A stretch of DNA of 64,000 nt from a candidate division FCPU426 bacterium (GTDB lineage: Bacteria > Oederibacteriota > Muellerivitia > Muellerivitales > Muellerivitaceae): assembly GCA_003136635.1 (NCBI GenBank), contig PLFD01000035.1:17359-81358 (forward strand), read 5' to 3'. This document shows, piece by piece, positions 53,324-61,578 of the stretch (position 1 is the stretch's first letter; each line of letters starts with the position of its first letter). The notes beneath the pieces were generated by a model that searched no databases, was not told where the DNA came from, and worked only from the letters and a program-made list of their open reading frames with translations. A program made the translations under genes and the position numbers.

Positions 53324-54448
53324 TCAAAAAGGTGACTTTTGTTTTTCTTTCATGGCTGCCGCTTGTGCAGCCGCCTGAACGGCTGCCGCTTCCTGGTCCA
53401 CCAGGGGCTGGAATCTCTTTTTCTCATTGGATTTCAAATAGGCTTCCTGGGCCGTAATCTTGCCGTCATCATAAAATTTTTGCAGGCACTGATCCATGGT
53501 TTGCATGCCCTGCTTGGCGCCCAATTCAATCAGCGAGTTTAAACCGGAAATTTTGCCGGTTCGAATCAGATTCGGAAGACTCTTGTTATAGGTCAATATT
53601 TCAACCGCGGCACAGCGGCCTTTGCCGTCTTTGGTCGGGCATAACTGCTGGGCCACAATGCCCTTTGTGCTGGAAGCCAAAGCCCCGCGGGCCTTATCCC
53701 GTTCATCTGAGGGGAAAACGTTAATAATGCGGTCAATCGTCTTGGCGGCCGAGTTGGTGTGCAATGTGCCAAAAACCAAAATGCCCATTTCAGCGGCGGC
53801 GATAGCTAAAGAAATTGTTTCATAATCGCGCATTTCACCCACCAGAATGATGTCCGGATCCTGGCGCATGGAAGAGCGCAAAGCCGCTTTAAACGAATGG
53901 GTATCGCGGTGAACTTCTCTTTGGGTCACCTTGCATTTTTTAACCGGATGAACGAATTCGATCGGGTCCTCAATGGTTAAAATATTTCCCTCACGGCTCT
54001 CATTAATGTCGTCAATCATCCCGGCCAAAGTCGTACTTTTACCGCTGCCGGTCGGCCCCGTTACCAGAATCAATCCCCTTTTGACCTTGCATAAATCCCG
54101 CACCGCCTGGGGCATACCCAATTGATCCAACGTTAAAATTTTCGTGGGAATAGTTCTAAAGACCGCCGCGATACCCTGCTGGTTGAAAAATACGTTACAG
54201 CGAAAACGGGCGACCCCCGGCACTTCATAGGCATAGTCATAATCGTGTCTCTGCCAGCACAACTGCCACTGTTCGGGACTCATGGTTTCGTAAATAAGAC
54301 CTTGAAGAACCTGCTCGGTCATAATCCAATCCGCCAAAGGTTCCAGGTCGCCTTTAATTCTCAATAAAGGCGTATTACCCACAGTCAAATGCATATCCGA
54401 GGCTTTACGATCCACCATGGTCTGGAAAAGCTGGTCGATTGCCGCCAT
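53324..54448 (-). CDS. pilU: PilT-family type IV pilus ATPase (second of tandem, PilU-like)
   Basis: 374 residues. Walker A GPTGSGKSTTLAGMID, Asp box region EDPIEFVHPVKKCKVTQREV, Walker B-type PDIILVGEMRDYETISLAI, and His box GTLHTNSAAKTIDRIINVFP are all intact. The C-terminal tail is extended and Ala/Gln/Lys-rich, as in PilU. Retraction ATPases pull back type IV pili for twitching or DNA uptake. Its ATG overlaps the previous stop by one base (TAATG). Confidence 0.92.
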   Translation of the reverse strand: MAAIDQLFQTMVDRKASDMHLTVGNTPLLRIKGDLEPLADWIMTEQVLQGLIYETMSPEQWQLCWQRHDYDYAYEVPGVARFRCNVFFNQQGIAAVFRTIPTKILTLDQLGMPQAVRDLCKVKRGLILVTGPTGSGKSTTLAGMIDDINESREGNILTIEDPIEFVHPVKKCKVTQREVHRDTHSFKAALRSSMRQDPDIILVGEMRDYETISLAIAAAEMGILVFGTLHTNSAAKTIDRIINVFPSDERDKARGALASSTKGIVAQQLCPTKDGKGRCAAVEILTYNKSLPNLIRTGKISGLNSLIELGAKQGMQTMDQCLQKFYDDGKITAQEAYLKSNEKKRFQPLVDQEAAAVQAAAQAAAMKEKQKSPF

Positions 54449-55482
54449 TAGCTTTCCTCCAGCAAAACTTCATCCATCTGGGCCTGGGTTATTTTTTTCG
54501 CGGCCACCATATCCCGAAGCGCCGTTTCCATCGTTTGCATTCCAACACCCGCGCCCGTCGAAATCATTGAGGGAATTTTGAAATAGTCCCCTTCCCGAAT
54601 AATGTTGGCCATCGCGAAAGTATTCACCAGCACTTCAAAAGCCGGCACCATGGCGGTTCCCTCGGCGTTGATCAAAAGCCGCTGGGAAATAACTCCCACC
54701 AAACTTTCAGAAACGCTGGCAACCGCCTGGGATTGTTCGGACGCGGGAAAAAGATTGACCACACGGGAAATGGTGGCCGCCGCTGAGCCTGTGTGTAAAG
54801 TGCCGATGACCAAATGACCCGTTTCCGCCGCGGTTAAAGCCAAACTCATGGTTTCATAATCGCGCATTTCCCCGACCATGATGATATCCGGGTCCTCGCG
54901 CAAAGCGCTGCGCAAGGCGGAAGCGAAGGTTTCGGTGTGAGGGCCTACACTGCGCTGATTGACCAGCGAAAGTTTGCGGCCGTGAATGTATTCGATGGGA
55001 TCTTCAATTGTGATGATGTGTTCTGAACTTTCGGAATTCATATAGTCCACCAGCGCTGCGCAGGTGGTGGATTTGCCTGAACGTCCGGGACCAGTGATGA
55101 GAATGAGGCCCTGATTGGCATCCGCGAACTTTTTGAGAATCAGCGGCAGACCCAGCTCTTCCATCGATAAAATTCTGGACCCGAAATGACGGAAAACCGC
55201 GTCCAGGCCTTTTCGCTGGCGGTAAACATTCACGCGAAAGCGCTCGCCATTTTCCATGGCATAGGCCGTATCCACTTCCAAATCGTCCTTCAATTTGGCC
55301 TGGGTTCTTTCGTCCAGAATTTCCATGAGAAGTTGTTCACATACCTCAGCCGTCAGCGGCTGTGGGGTAATGGGCTGTAACCTGCCCAATTGGCGCACAA
55401 ACACAGGGGATTCGGAGGCAATATGAAGGTCCGACCCTTTGCGCTGAATGCAGGCGGTTAGATATTTGTCGATTTGGGCCAT
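54448..55482 (-). CDS. pilT: PilT-family type IV pilus ATPase (first of tandem)
   Basis: 344 residues. It has the PilT layout: an N-terminal PAS-like domain, then ILITGPGRSGKSTTCAALVD, in which the P-loop reads GPGRSGKS rather than GPTGSGKS, EDPIEYIHGRKLSLVNQ, PDIIMVGEMRDYETMSLAL and GTLHTGSAAATISRVVNLFP. The Lys-Ser of the P-loop is kept, so ATP binding is likely retained. Translationally coupled to the second copy. No pilus assembly genes lie in the window. Confidence 0.92.
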   Translation of the reverse strand: MAQIDKYLTACIQRKGSDLHIASESPVFVRQLGRLQPITPQPLTAEVCEQLLMEILDERTQAKLKDDLEVDTAYAMENGERFRVNVYRQRKGLDAVFRHFGSRILSMEELGLPLILKKFADANQGLILITGPGRSGKSTTCAALVDYMNSESSEHIITIEDPIEYIHGRKLSLVNQRSVGPHTETFASALRSALREDPDIIMVGEMRDYETMSLALTAAETGHLVIGTLHTGSAAATISRVVNLFPASEQSQAVASVSESLVGVISQRLLINAEGTAMVPAFEVLVNTFAMANIIREGDYFKIPSMISTGAGVGMQTMETALRDMVAAKKITQAQMDEVLLEES

Positions 55483-55542
55483 AGCTCGTTCTAAAGAAAG
55501 TAGTAGAAGCGCTGCACCACTAAATTATATCGAAGGACTAGA

Positions 55543-56790
55543 TTAAAAACCCTTAAATTGCAGAACCCGGTAGTTATTCGAATCCACCACAAATACATTT
55601 GGTGGAGTCGCCCCATCTACTGCAATGGCCGTTAGATTGTTGAAGGTTGAAGGTGTTATCGAACCACCTAACGAGGGTCCCCACGTCGCTTTAAAAACAC
55701 CAGACGTAGTCATTTCAACCACGCGGTTATTGCCCGTATCAGCAATAAAAAGTAATTGAGGAGACGCCACTGTATCCAACGCGATCCCTTGTGGACCTAA
55801 AAAAGCTTTGGGATTAAAAGGATTATTGTCAGTGGTCCAAGTATTGCCAGAAATACCGTTCGCGTCATAAGTCTCTACCTGATTATGGCCTGCATCCGCC
55901 ACATAAACTGTTGTGCCATCAGTCGCGATGCCAGTCGAACTCGTACTAGTTCCAATTTGTCCGTTCCAAAAAGTAGTAGCCGGACCTGATGAAGTTGTTG
56001 GATAGTTAGCAACCAATACATCAGCAAATCCACCAGTGCCAGAATCAGTAATATAAATATCTTTCGGATAAGTCCCTGAATTCGGCGAAGCCGCCACAAA
56101 TTCCGGCGAGAAAAATTCTGCCTGATTAGCCTTAGGAATGGTATCCGGTAATGTTCCAGCCCCAAAACCTACAGATCCCCCAAAACCCCAAGTCCCCATA
56201 GCAAACATCGAAACTTTTTTACCAATCGCGTCTGCCACATAAATTGTCGCGCCCGCCGAATCGACCGCCAACCCATTTGCTGAATTAAGATTACTTATAC
56301 CAAAAGTTGCAACCGGTGTTGCGACAGCGTTAAACACATGCACACAAGCAACAGCATTTGAAGTCGTTGACCCGCCATCCGAAACAAAAATACTAGTCGC
56401 CGCACCATTCGAAGGATAAACCGCTATCCCATAACTATTAGATGTAATTCCGTTAAAGACCAACTGCGGTGCGTAAGGCGATCCGTCCACTTTAGACTGT
56501 TCGTATCCACAGTAATTCAGCGTTGTGTTCAAACGAAAAACAAAACCAGGTCCTGAAACGCCCGGTACGCCCGCGCTTGTAATTTGAAGCCAAGCGTACC
56601 CGCCCGTTAGTATTTTCACGCAATAAACATCGCCGTTTGTCACCGGTTGAGCGTTTCCACCCAAAACAGCCGCTTTGGAGGTGCTAGAACTATTACTAAA
56701 TCTGGAACTGGATGGAACCGTTAAATAATTAACAAAATTGCCATTACCCATATAAGCCACCGTGCTATTGGCGAAAGATGGATTTTCCAA
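55543..56790 (-). CDS. NHL beta-propeller, downstream part of a frame interrupted by an in-frame TAA
   Basis: 415 residues if read from TTG 56790. The frame is the same as the gene ending at 56794, with only one codon between that stop and this TTG, and there is no ribosome site here. NHL blades are clear: VDSAGATIYVADAIGKKVSMF, ATDGTTVYVADAGHNQVETYD, LDTVASPQLLFIADTGNNRVVEM. It is probably the body of a single lipoprotein of about 597 residues whose N-terminal part is 56794-57336, unless the stop is real and the gene is decaying. Confidence 0.65.
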   Translation of the reverse strand: MENPSFANSTVAYMGNGNFVNYLTVPSSSRFSNSSSTSKAAVLGGNAQPVTNGDVYCVKILTGGYAWLQITSAGVPGVSGPGFVFRLNTTLNYCGYEQSKVDGSPYAPQLVFNGITSNSYGIAVYPSNGAATSIFVSDGGSTTSNAVACVHVFNAVATPVATFGISNLNSANGLAVDSAGATIYVADAIGKKVSMFAMGTWGFGGSVGFGAGTLPDTIPKANQAEFFSPEFVAASPNSGTYPKDIYITDSGTGGFADVLVANYPTTSSGPATTFWNGQIGTSTSSTGIATDGTTVYVADAGHNQVETYDANGISGNTWTTDNNPFNPKAFLGPQGIALDTVASPQLLFIADTGNNRVVEMTTSGVFKATWGPSLGGSITPSTFNNLTAIAVDGATPPNVFVVDSNNYRVLQFKGF

Positions 56791-56793
56791 CGC

Positions 56794-57336
56794 TTAACCC
56801 AAACTACCAACCGCATTGCACACCATATCCAAACTCGCAATGGTTGTCGGCGTATTAGCCCCAACAAAAGTCGTCGTATAATTCTCAAACCCAAACGCGT
56901 CACCAGCGGCCAAATTAGAAACCTGATAATAATTTTTGGTTAGAGGTCCTAATGTAACCGAACCAGTTCCGGGCAACGCTGAAGCGCCTATTGCCAAAGC
57001 TTGCTGTGTGGCACTATTGCTGATCTCAACAGAAAGGAGATTGTAGTTGCTAACACCATTGGGGATGTCGACAGGAATACTAATCAGACCCGTAAGAGCC
57101 GAAGCTGAAACAGGACCGTAAGAACCTGTTATTGACGCGCCAGCACCGCTAATGTTGTAAAGAATCAAATTTTGGGCCGCACCCACAATTTGCGCATTAG
57201 GATTTGATACTAGTTTGATAGTTAAACTGGAACCACTGGCAGGTGAGAGGGGTTGACTACCCTTATTGCAACCCCAAAAAAGAGCTACAGGAATAAATGC
57301 TACTGCCAGAGAGACTGATAAACTTTTTAATTTCAC
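56794..57336 (-). CDS. Lipoprotein N-terminal part, ended by an in-frame TAA
   Basis: 180 residues from GTG 57336 (VKLKSLSVSLAVAFIPVALFWGCNKGS, quoted in part; lipobox LFWGC). A beta-rich domain follows (SLTIKLVSNPNAQIVGAAQN; TGLISIPVDIPNGVSNYNLLSVEIS). It ends ...LDMVCNAVGSLG then TAA at 56794-56796. The NHL frame continues in register immediately after. A single C-to-T change (CAA to TAA) would explain this. It would be an outer-membrane-anchored propeller protein if restored. Confidence 0.65.
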   Translation of the reverse strand: MKLKSLSVSLAVAFIPVALFWGCNKGSQPLSPASGSSLTIKLVSNPNAQIVGAAQNLILYNISGAGASITGSYGPVSASALTGLISIPVDIPNGVSNYNLLSVEISNSATQQALAIGASALPGTGSVTLGPLTKNYYQVSNLAAGDAFGFENYTTTFVGANTPTTIASLDMVCNAVGSLG

Positions 57337-57455
57337 GTTAAAACCCGCTTTTAAGGTAATGAATTCTGAATAACGTAACAATTCTACAGCCCACACCTAA
57401 CCCGTCAATGGCAATAGGGTAAAAAGCTAAATAACGTTTAACTTTTACCCGGCTT

Positions 57456-59513
57456 TTACTTTAGCACCGGAAAAGCCGTTATTCGAAGCCGGGTAGAGCC
57501 ATAGGGAGACAATTCCAGCTTTTCTAAAGTTTCCATACTTTCAACCGGGCTTTGAGGCGGCGGCGCGGCGGCGCCCTCGGAAGATTGCCAACTATCCAAT
57601 CGTCTGCCTTCCACCGTTACCTGAATAGGTTCATTACCCGGATCAAAAGGATTACCCTTTAAAGGCCGCTGAGTGACCGTTAGCGATTGATTGGGATCGT
57701 TTGTATTTAAGGCTAAAGCATAGTTCCATGGGGTCTGAGGCATGGCGGCCCAATCAAACTTGCGGGGTCCGGCCGGTTGAAATTTAAAAGGCATAAAGTC
57801 AAACCACTTGGGCTTGAGACCTAAACTAAAAACCAAAGGCCCCCGTTCCACGCTGACCGAATCCTGGTAGCCTTTTCGCAATTTAAATGGCATGGGCAAT
57901 TGAAGCAAAAGCGTTTCGGTTCCATTCCATTGTCTTGAAACTTCATGAAACTCACCGGGCTTCAACGACTCAATGGTGCCATCCGGCAGTTTTAAAGTCG
58001 CGCCCTGGGTCCATTCGGGGACCCGGAAATAGAGGGGAAATGTGGCAGGCCGGGCAGTGGTCACATTGAAAGTCAGACTTTCGCTAAAGGGGTAATTGGT
58101 CACTTCTTCTATATGTACGGCATCACCCTGAACCTGGGTATCGACCACGCAAGGCGCGTAAACCACCGCCGCCAATCCCCCTTCGGGCGATTCCATCCAT
58201 AAATGAGAGGTCAGCTTGGGCCAGCCCTGGTGCATGTTGGCGGTACAGCAGCCGTATTGGGGTTCTAAACCAAAAATATTCGCGATTCCCGATACGGTGG
58301 CATAAATGGGCTGTTCCACATAAGCGCTGGCAACCTGATTGGATTGTTCCACATATTGATGGCGCCAATAGTCCGGCGTACAGGCGGCGGGTAACGCGTT
58401 ATAGGCCACTTTTTCGAGCCGGTCCGCGAAGCGAACATCGCCGGTAACGGCCAAAGAGTTCTCAAGCGAAAACATCATTTCCACAATGACGCAAAGTTCC
58501 GTACCCTGTGAAGGATTCAGGCCCGCCAGACATTCGTCCGCGCTCATCAAGCCGTTGGGCTCGCCGTGATAACGGTCCAACTGTTCAATGGCCCGCCAGG
58601 CTAATTTTTTATAGCGGGCATCCCCCGTCAACCGGTACAACAACGCCGGCACCTTGAGACCCATGGCGTTATTCACGCCGTGCCCCACCCAGTTCCACCT
58701 TTCGGATTTATGCTTGAGCGGCAAATCCCAAAAATGGGAAGTCCAGTTGTAACCTTGATTGGCGGCTTTCGCAGCCAGTTCCAACAGCCAGGGTTCATGG
58801 GTGCGGTCATAGAGCCAATAAACACTCACCACCAGATCGCCCCAGCGGAAAAAGTTCCAGTTAAAGAGAGGGCGCTGGTCCAATTGAAGATCGATACTGC
58901 GCATGGATTTTTCCATCGCCGGAATGATTCGGGGATCGCCGGTCGCTTCCTCGTATTGGCTCAGAACTTTAAGAATAATGAATTGGGGCCAGGGATCGCG
59001 AACCTCATTGGGCTGCGCTTTTCCGATCAAACCATAAGCGGGATTTCCCCGTTCCGGTCCCAGCCAGCCGTCCGCGGTTTGGTGTTTGAGGATATAGTCC
59101 ACCCAGTGTTTGGCTTTCGCCTTCAGTTTGGCGTCGTCGGTGAGATAGGCCATTGGCACCATGCCGTCCAGCCAATAGGGCGCCCTTTCCCAGCCTTCGG
59201 CCTTACCGCCAATCCAACCGCTGTCCTTCACGTCAGGCCAAAATTCGTCCAGATGGCCGGTTAGACCGGAAGATTGAAGTTTTAATTGTTCTAAAAGCCA
59301 GCCCTTTGGCATTACGCTTCCCAAAGGCAGAGGGTTAAAAACCGGGGCGGCCAGAGCGTCGAGCGGCGTATCATGACCGGGACGATTGGCCTGTATATAT
59401 AGATACCAACCAAGGCAAACGGAAGCGCCGACGAAAAATATTGCCGCCAACCACCACAACCATAAAGCAGGTTTGGGTTTCGGGTTGATTGGATTCAGAT
59501 TCATTTCGGGCAT
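57456..59513 (-). CDS. GH127-family glycosidase (beta-L-arabinofuranosidase-like), membrane-anchored
   Basis: 685 residues, ATG 59513 with AAGG upstream. An N-terminal membrane helix (LWLWWLAAIFFVGASVCLGW) anchors it, with no signal cleavage site evident. The (alpha/alpha)6 barrel of GH127/DUF1680 follows: SGLTGHLDEFWPDVKDSGWIGG, APYWLDGMVPMAYL, SRWNWVGHGVNNAMGLK-type segment, CVIVEMMFSLENSLAVTGD (acid Glu) and YGCCTANMHQGWPKLTSHLW, the zinc-binding cysteine motif carrying the nucleophile. Related enzymes release terminal L-arabinofuranose. It would act at the periplasmic face; substrate not certain. Confidence 0.88.
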   Translation of the reverse strand: MPEMNLNPINPKPKPALWLWWLAAIFFVGASVCLGWYLYIQANRPGHDTPLDALAAPVFNPLPLGSVMPKGWLLEQLKLQSSGLTGHLDEFWPDVKDSGWIGGKAEGWERAPYWLDGMVPMAYLTDDAKLKAKAKHWVDYILKHQTADGWLGPERGNPAYGLIGKAQPNEVRDPWPQFIILKVLSQYEEATGDPRIIPAMEKSMRSIDLQLDQRPLFNWNFFRWGDLVVSVYWLYDRTHEPWLLELAAKAANQGYNWTSHFWDLPLKHKSERWNWVGHGVNNAMGLKVPALLYRLTGDARYKKLAWRAIEQLDRYHGEPNGLMSADECLAGLNPSQGTELCVIVEMMFSLENSLAVTGDVRFADRLEKVAYNALPAACTPDYWRHQYVEQSNQVASAYVEQPIYATVSGIANIFGLEPQYGCCTANMHQGWPKLTSHLWMESPEGGLAAVVYAPCVVDTQVQGDAVHIEEVTNYPFSESLTFNVTTARPATFPLYFRVPEWTQGATLKLPDGTIESLKPGEFHEVSRQWNGTETLLLQLPMPFKLRKGYQDSVSVERGPLVFSLGLKPKWFDFMPFKFQPAGPRKFDWAAMPQTPWNYALALNTNDPNQSLTVTQRPLKGNPFDPGNEPIQVTVEGRRLDSWQSSEGAAAPPPQSPVESMETLEKLELSPYGSTRLRITAFPVLK

Positions 59514-59534
59514 TTCGACCTTCTGCTTTTAAAA

Positions 59535-59625
59535 GATTTCTTCACGGAGTACACCGAGTTTAACGGAGAAAACAGGGATTCATCATTTTAAAAGCCGAAT
59601 ACTCCCCATTAAACTCCGTCTTTTC
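59535..59625. repeat. Palindromic intergenic repeat, CACGGAGTACACCGAG family (copy E)
   Basis: CTTCACGGAGTACACCGAGT at the left is mirrored in part by TTAAACTCCGTC and TTTTCCGTGTC at the right. It lies in the divergent promoter region between the GH127 and ABC-F genes. Confidence 0.6.
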
Positions 59626-59715
59626 CGTGTCATTCCCTTCGGCTGAATTCCCTTTGTTTTTGGCCCTTTCACCCTTATCCTACGGCCCTTCCAATTTGAA
59701 GCGTGAGGATGATCC

Positions 59716-61539
59716 GTGGGAATTCTGTTGAGCTGTCAAAACCTGTCGAAAAGCTTTGGGGCCAGGCCTCTTTTTGAAAACCTTTCTTTTGGCCTCTTTG
59801 AGGGAGAACGCACTGGCCTGATTGGCCCCAATGGTACAGGTAAATCCACTCTGCTTAAAATTTTAGCCGGCGTCGAAACCCAGGACGAAGGCCTTATTTC
59901 GGCCCGCAAGGGATTGCGCATCGGTTATCTACCCCAGCAGGAAAAATATGCCGACTTGGGACCGGACATTGACGTGCGCACAGTTTTAACCCAAGGCCTT
60001 CAAGGTTTAGGTTTGGAAGATTATGAGATCGACATTCGAATCGATGACGGACTGGAACAGGCGGGATTCAAAGACCCCGAACAAAAGGTTTCCAAACTCT
60101 CCGGCGGTTGGCGCAAACGGCTGGCCATCCTGACCCAGGTCTTGCGGGAACCCGATCTTCTTCTATTAGATGAACCGACCAACCATTTGGACCTGGAAGG
60201 TGTTCTTTGGCTGGAACGTTTTATGCAAAATCTGACCCTGTCCTTTTTGGTCGTTACCCATGACCGCCGCTTTTTGGAATATGTCAGCAACCGCGTCATC
60301 GAACTCAACAAGCGCTACCCCGAGGGCTTTTTCGGCAGCGAGGGAAACTACAGCAAGTTTTTGGAAAAACGCGAGGGGCTCTTTAACTCCCAGGCCAAAC
60401 ACGAGGACACCGTCGCCAACACGGTTCGCCGTGAAATCGAGTGGCTGAGCCGCGGCCCCAAAGCCCGCCAGACCAAGCAGCAGGCCCGCATTGACCGGGC
60501 CGGCGACCTGATGGACGAATTGGGCGAATTGAAATACCGCAACGATCAGAATAAAAACGTGGATATCGACTTTTCCGGCAGCGGCCGCCAGACCCAGCGC
60601 CTGGTTGCCGCCTCCAATGTGGGTAAAACGCTCGGAGGCAGAAAACTTTTCGGACCTTTAAATTTATTAATGACACCCGGGGACAAACTGGGGCTATTGG
60701 GTGAAAACGGCAGCGGTAAAAGTACTCTGCTCAAAATTTTAGCAGGCGAAGTCCAGCCTGATTCTGGCACGATCAAACAAGCGGACAAATTGCGCATCGT
60801 TACCTTTGACCAGCATCGCGACCAATTGGATTTAAAACTCACCCTTCGCAAAGCTCTCTGCGAATCCGGCGAATATGTTCAGTACAAGGAAAGACCCATT
60901 CACGTCGCCAGCTGGGCTTCCCGTTTTCTTTTTGATAAAGACCAGCTCGATAGGCCTCTCAGCCGCTTTTCCGGCGGAGAGCAATCCCGTGTCCTGATCG
61001 CCCGGCTCATGTTAAAACCGGCGGATCTGTTGTTTTTGGATGAACCGACCAACGATTTGGATATTCCTTCGTTAGAAGTTTTGGAACAAAGCCTGATGGA
61101 ATTCCCCGGCGCCTTAGTGCTGGTCACCCATGATCGTTATCTTTTAGACCGTGTCAGCAAACAAATTTTGGCCTTAGACGGCCAGGGAAACGCCGACTTT
61201 TTCGCGGATTTGGGCCAATGGGAAGACTACCGGGAAGAACAACGATCCAAGGGCAAAGCCAGTTCCAAACCAGCCGAAGCGCCTAAACCCTCGGCCCCCG
61301 CCAAGCCCAAAGAAAACCTGACTTCCAAAGAACAAAAAGAACTCAAGGAAATCGACGGGAAAATACAGGCCTCTGAGACCGCTATCAAGACCGCCAAAGC
61401 CAAACTGGAAGACCCTTCCATCGCCACCAATATTTCCAAGTTATTGGAAAATCAAAAATTGATAGACGCCGAAAAAGCTAAACTGGATTCGCTGATGGAA
61501 CGCTGGGAAGAATTGGAAGCGAAGAAGAACCAGGCTTAA
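59716..61539 (+). CDS. uup: ABC-F family ATPase, Uup-like
   Basis: 607 residues from GTG 59716 with GAGGAT upstream. Two ABC domains: Walker A GPNGTGKSTLLKIL, signature KLSGGWRKRLAIL, Walker B LLLLDEPTNHLDLEG, and Walker A GENGSGKSTLLKIL, FSGGEQSRVLIARL, LLFLDEPTNDLDIPS. A linker rich in charge lies between, and a C-terminal coiled coil (about 535-605) follows a Pro/Ala/Lys spacer, as in Uup. There are no membrane segments. ABC-F proteins act on ribosomes or DNA intermediates rather than in transport. Confidence 0.92.
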   Translation: MGILLSCQNLSKSFGARPLFENLSFGLFEGERTGLIGPNGTGKSTLLKILAGVETQDEGLISARKGLRIGYLPQQEKYADLGPDIDVRTVLTQGLQGLGLEDYEIDIRIDDGLEQAGFKDPEQKVSKLSGGWRKRLAILTQVLREPDLLLLDEPTNHLDLEGVLWLERFMQNLTLSFLVVTHDRRFLEYVSNRVIELNKRYPEGFFGSEGNYSKFLEKREGLFNSQAKHEDTVANTVRREIEWLSRGPKARQTKQQARIDRAGDLMDELGELKYRNDQNKNVDIDFSGSGRQTQRLVAASNVGKTLGGRKLFGPLNLLMTPGDKLGLLGENGSGKSTLLKILAGEVQPDSGTIKQADKLRIVTFDQHRDQLDLKLTLRKALCESGEYVQYKERPIHVASWASRFLFDKDQLDRPLSRFSGGEQSRVLIARLMLKPADLLFLDEPTNDLDIPSLEVLEQSLMEFPGALVLVTHDRYLLDRVSKQILALDGQGNADFFADLGQWEDYREEQRSKGKASSKPAEAPKPSAPAKPKENLTSKEQKELKEIDGKIQASETAIKTAKAKLEDPSIATNISKLLENQKLIDAEKAKLDSLMERWEELEAKKNQA

Positions 61540-61578
61540 TCGTAGAAAACGGGGGCAAATTCCTCCCGCGTCCCCAGA

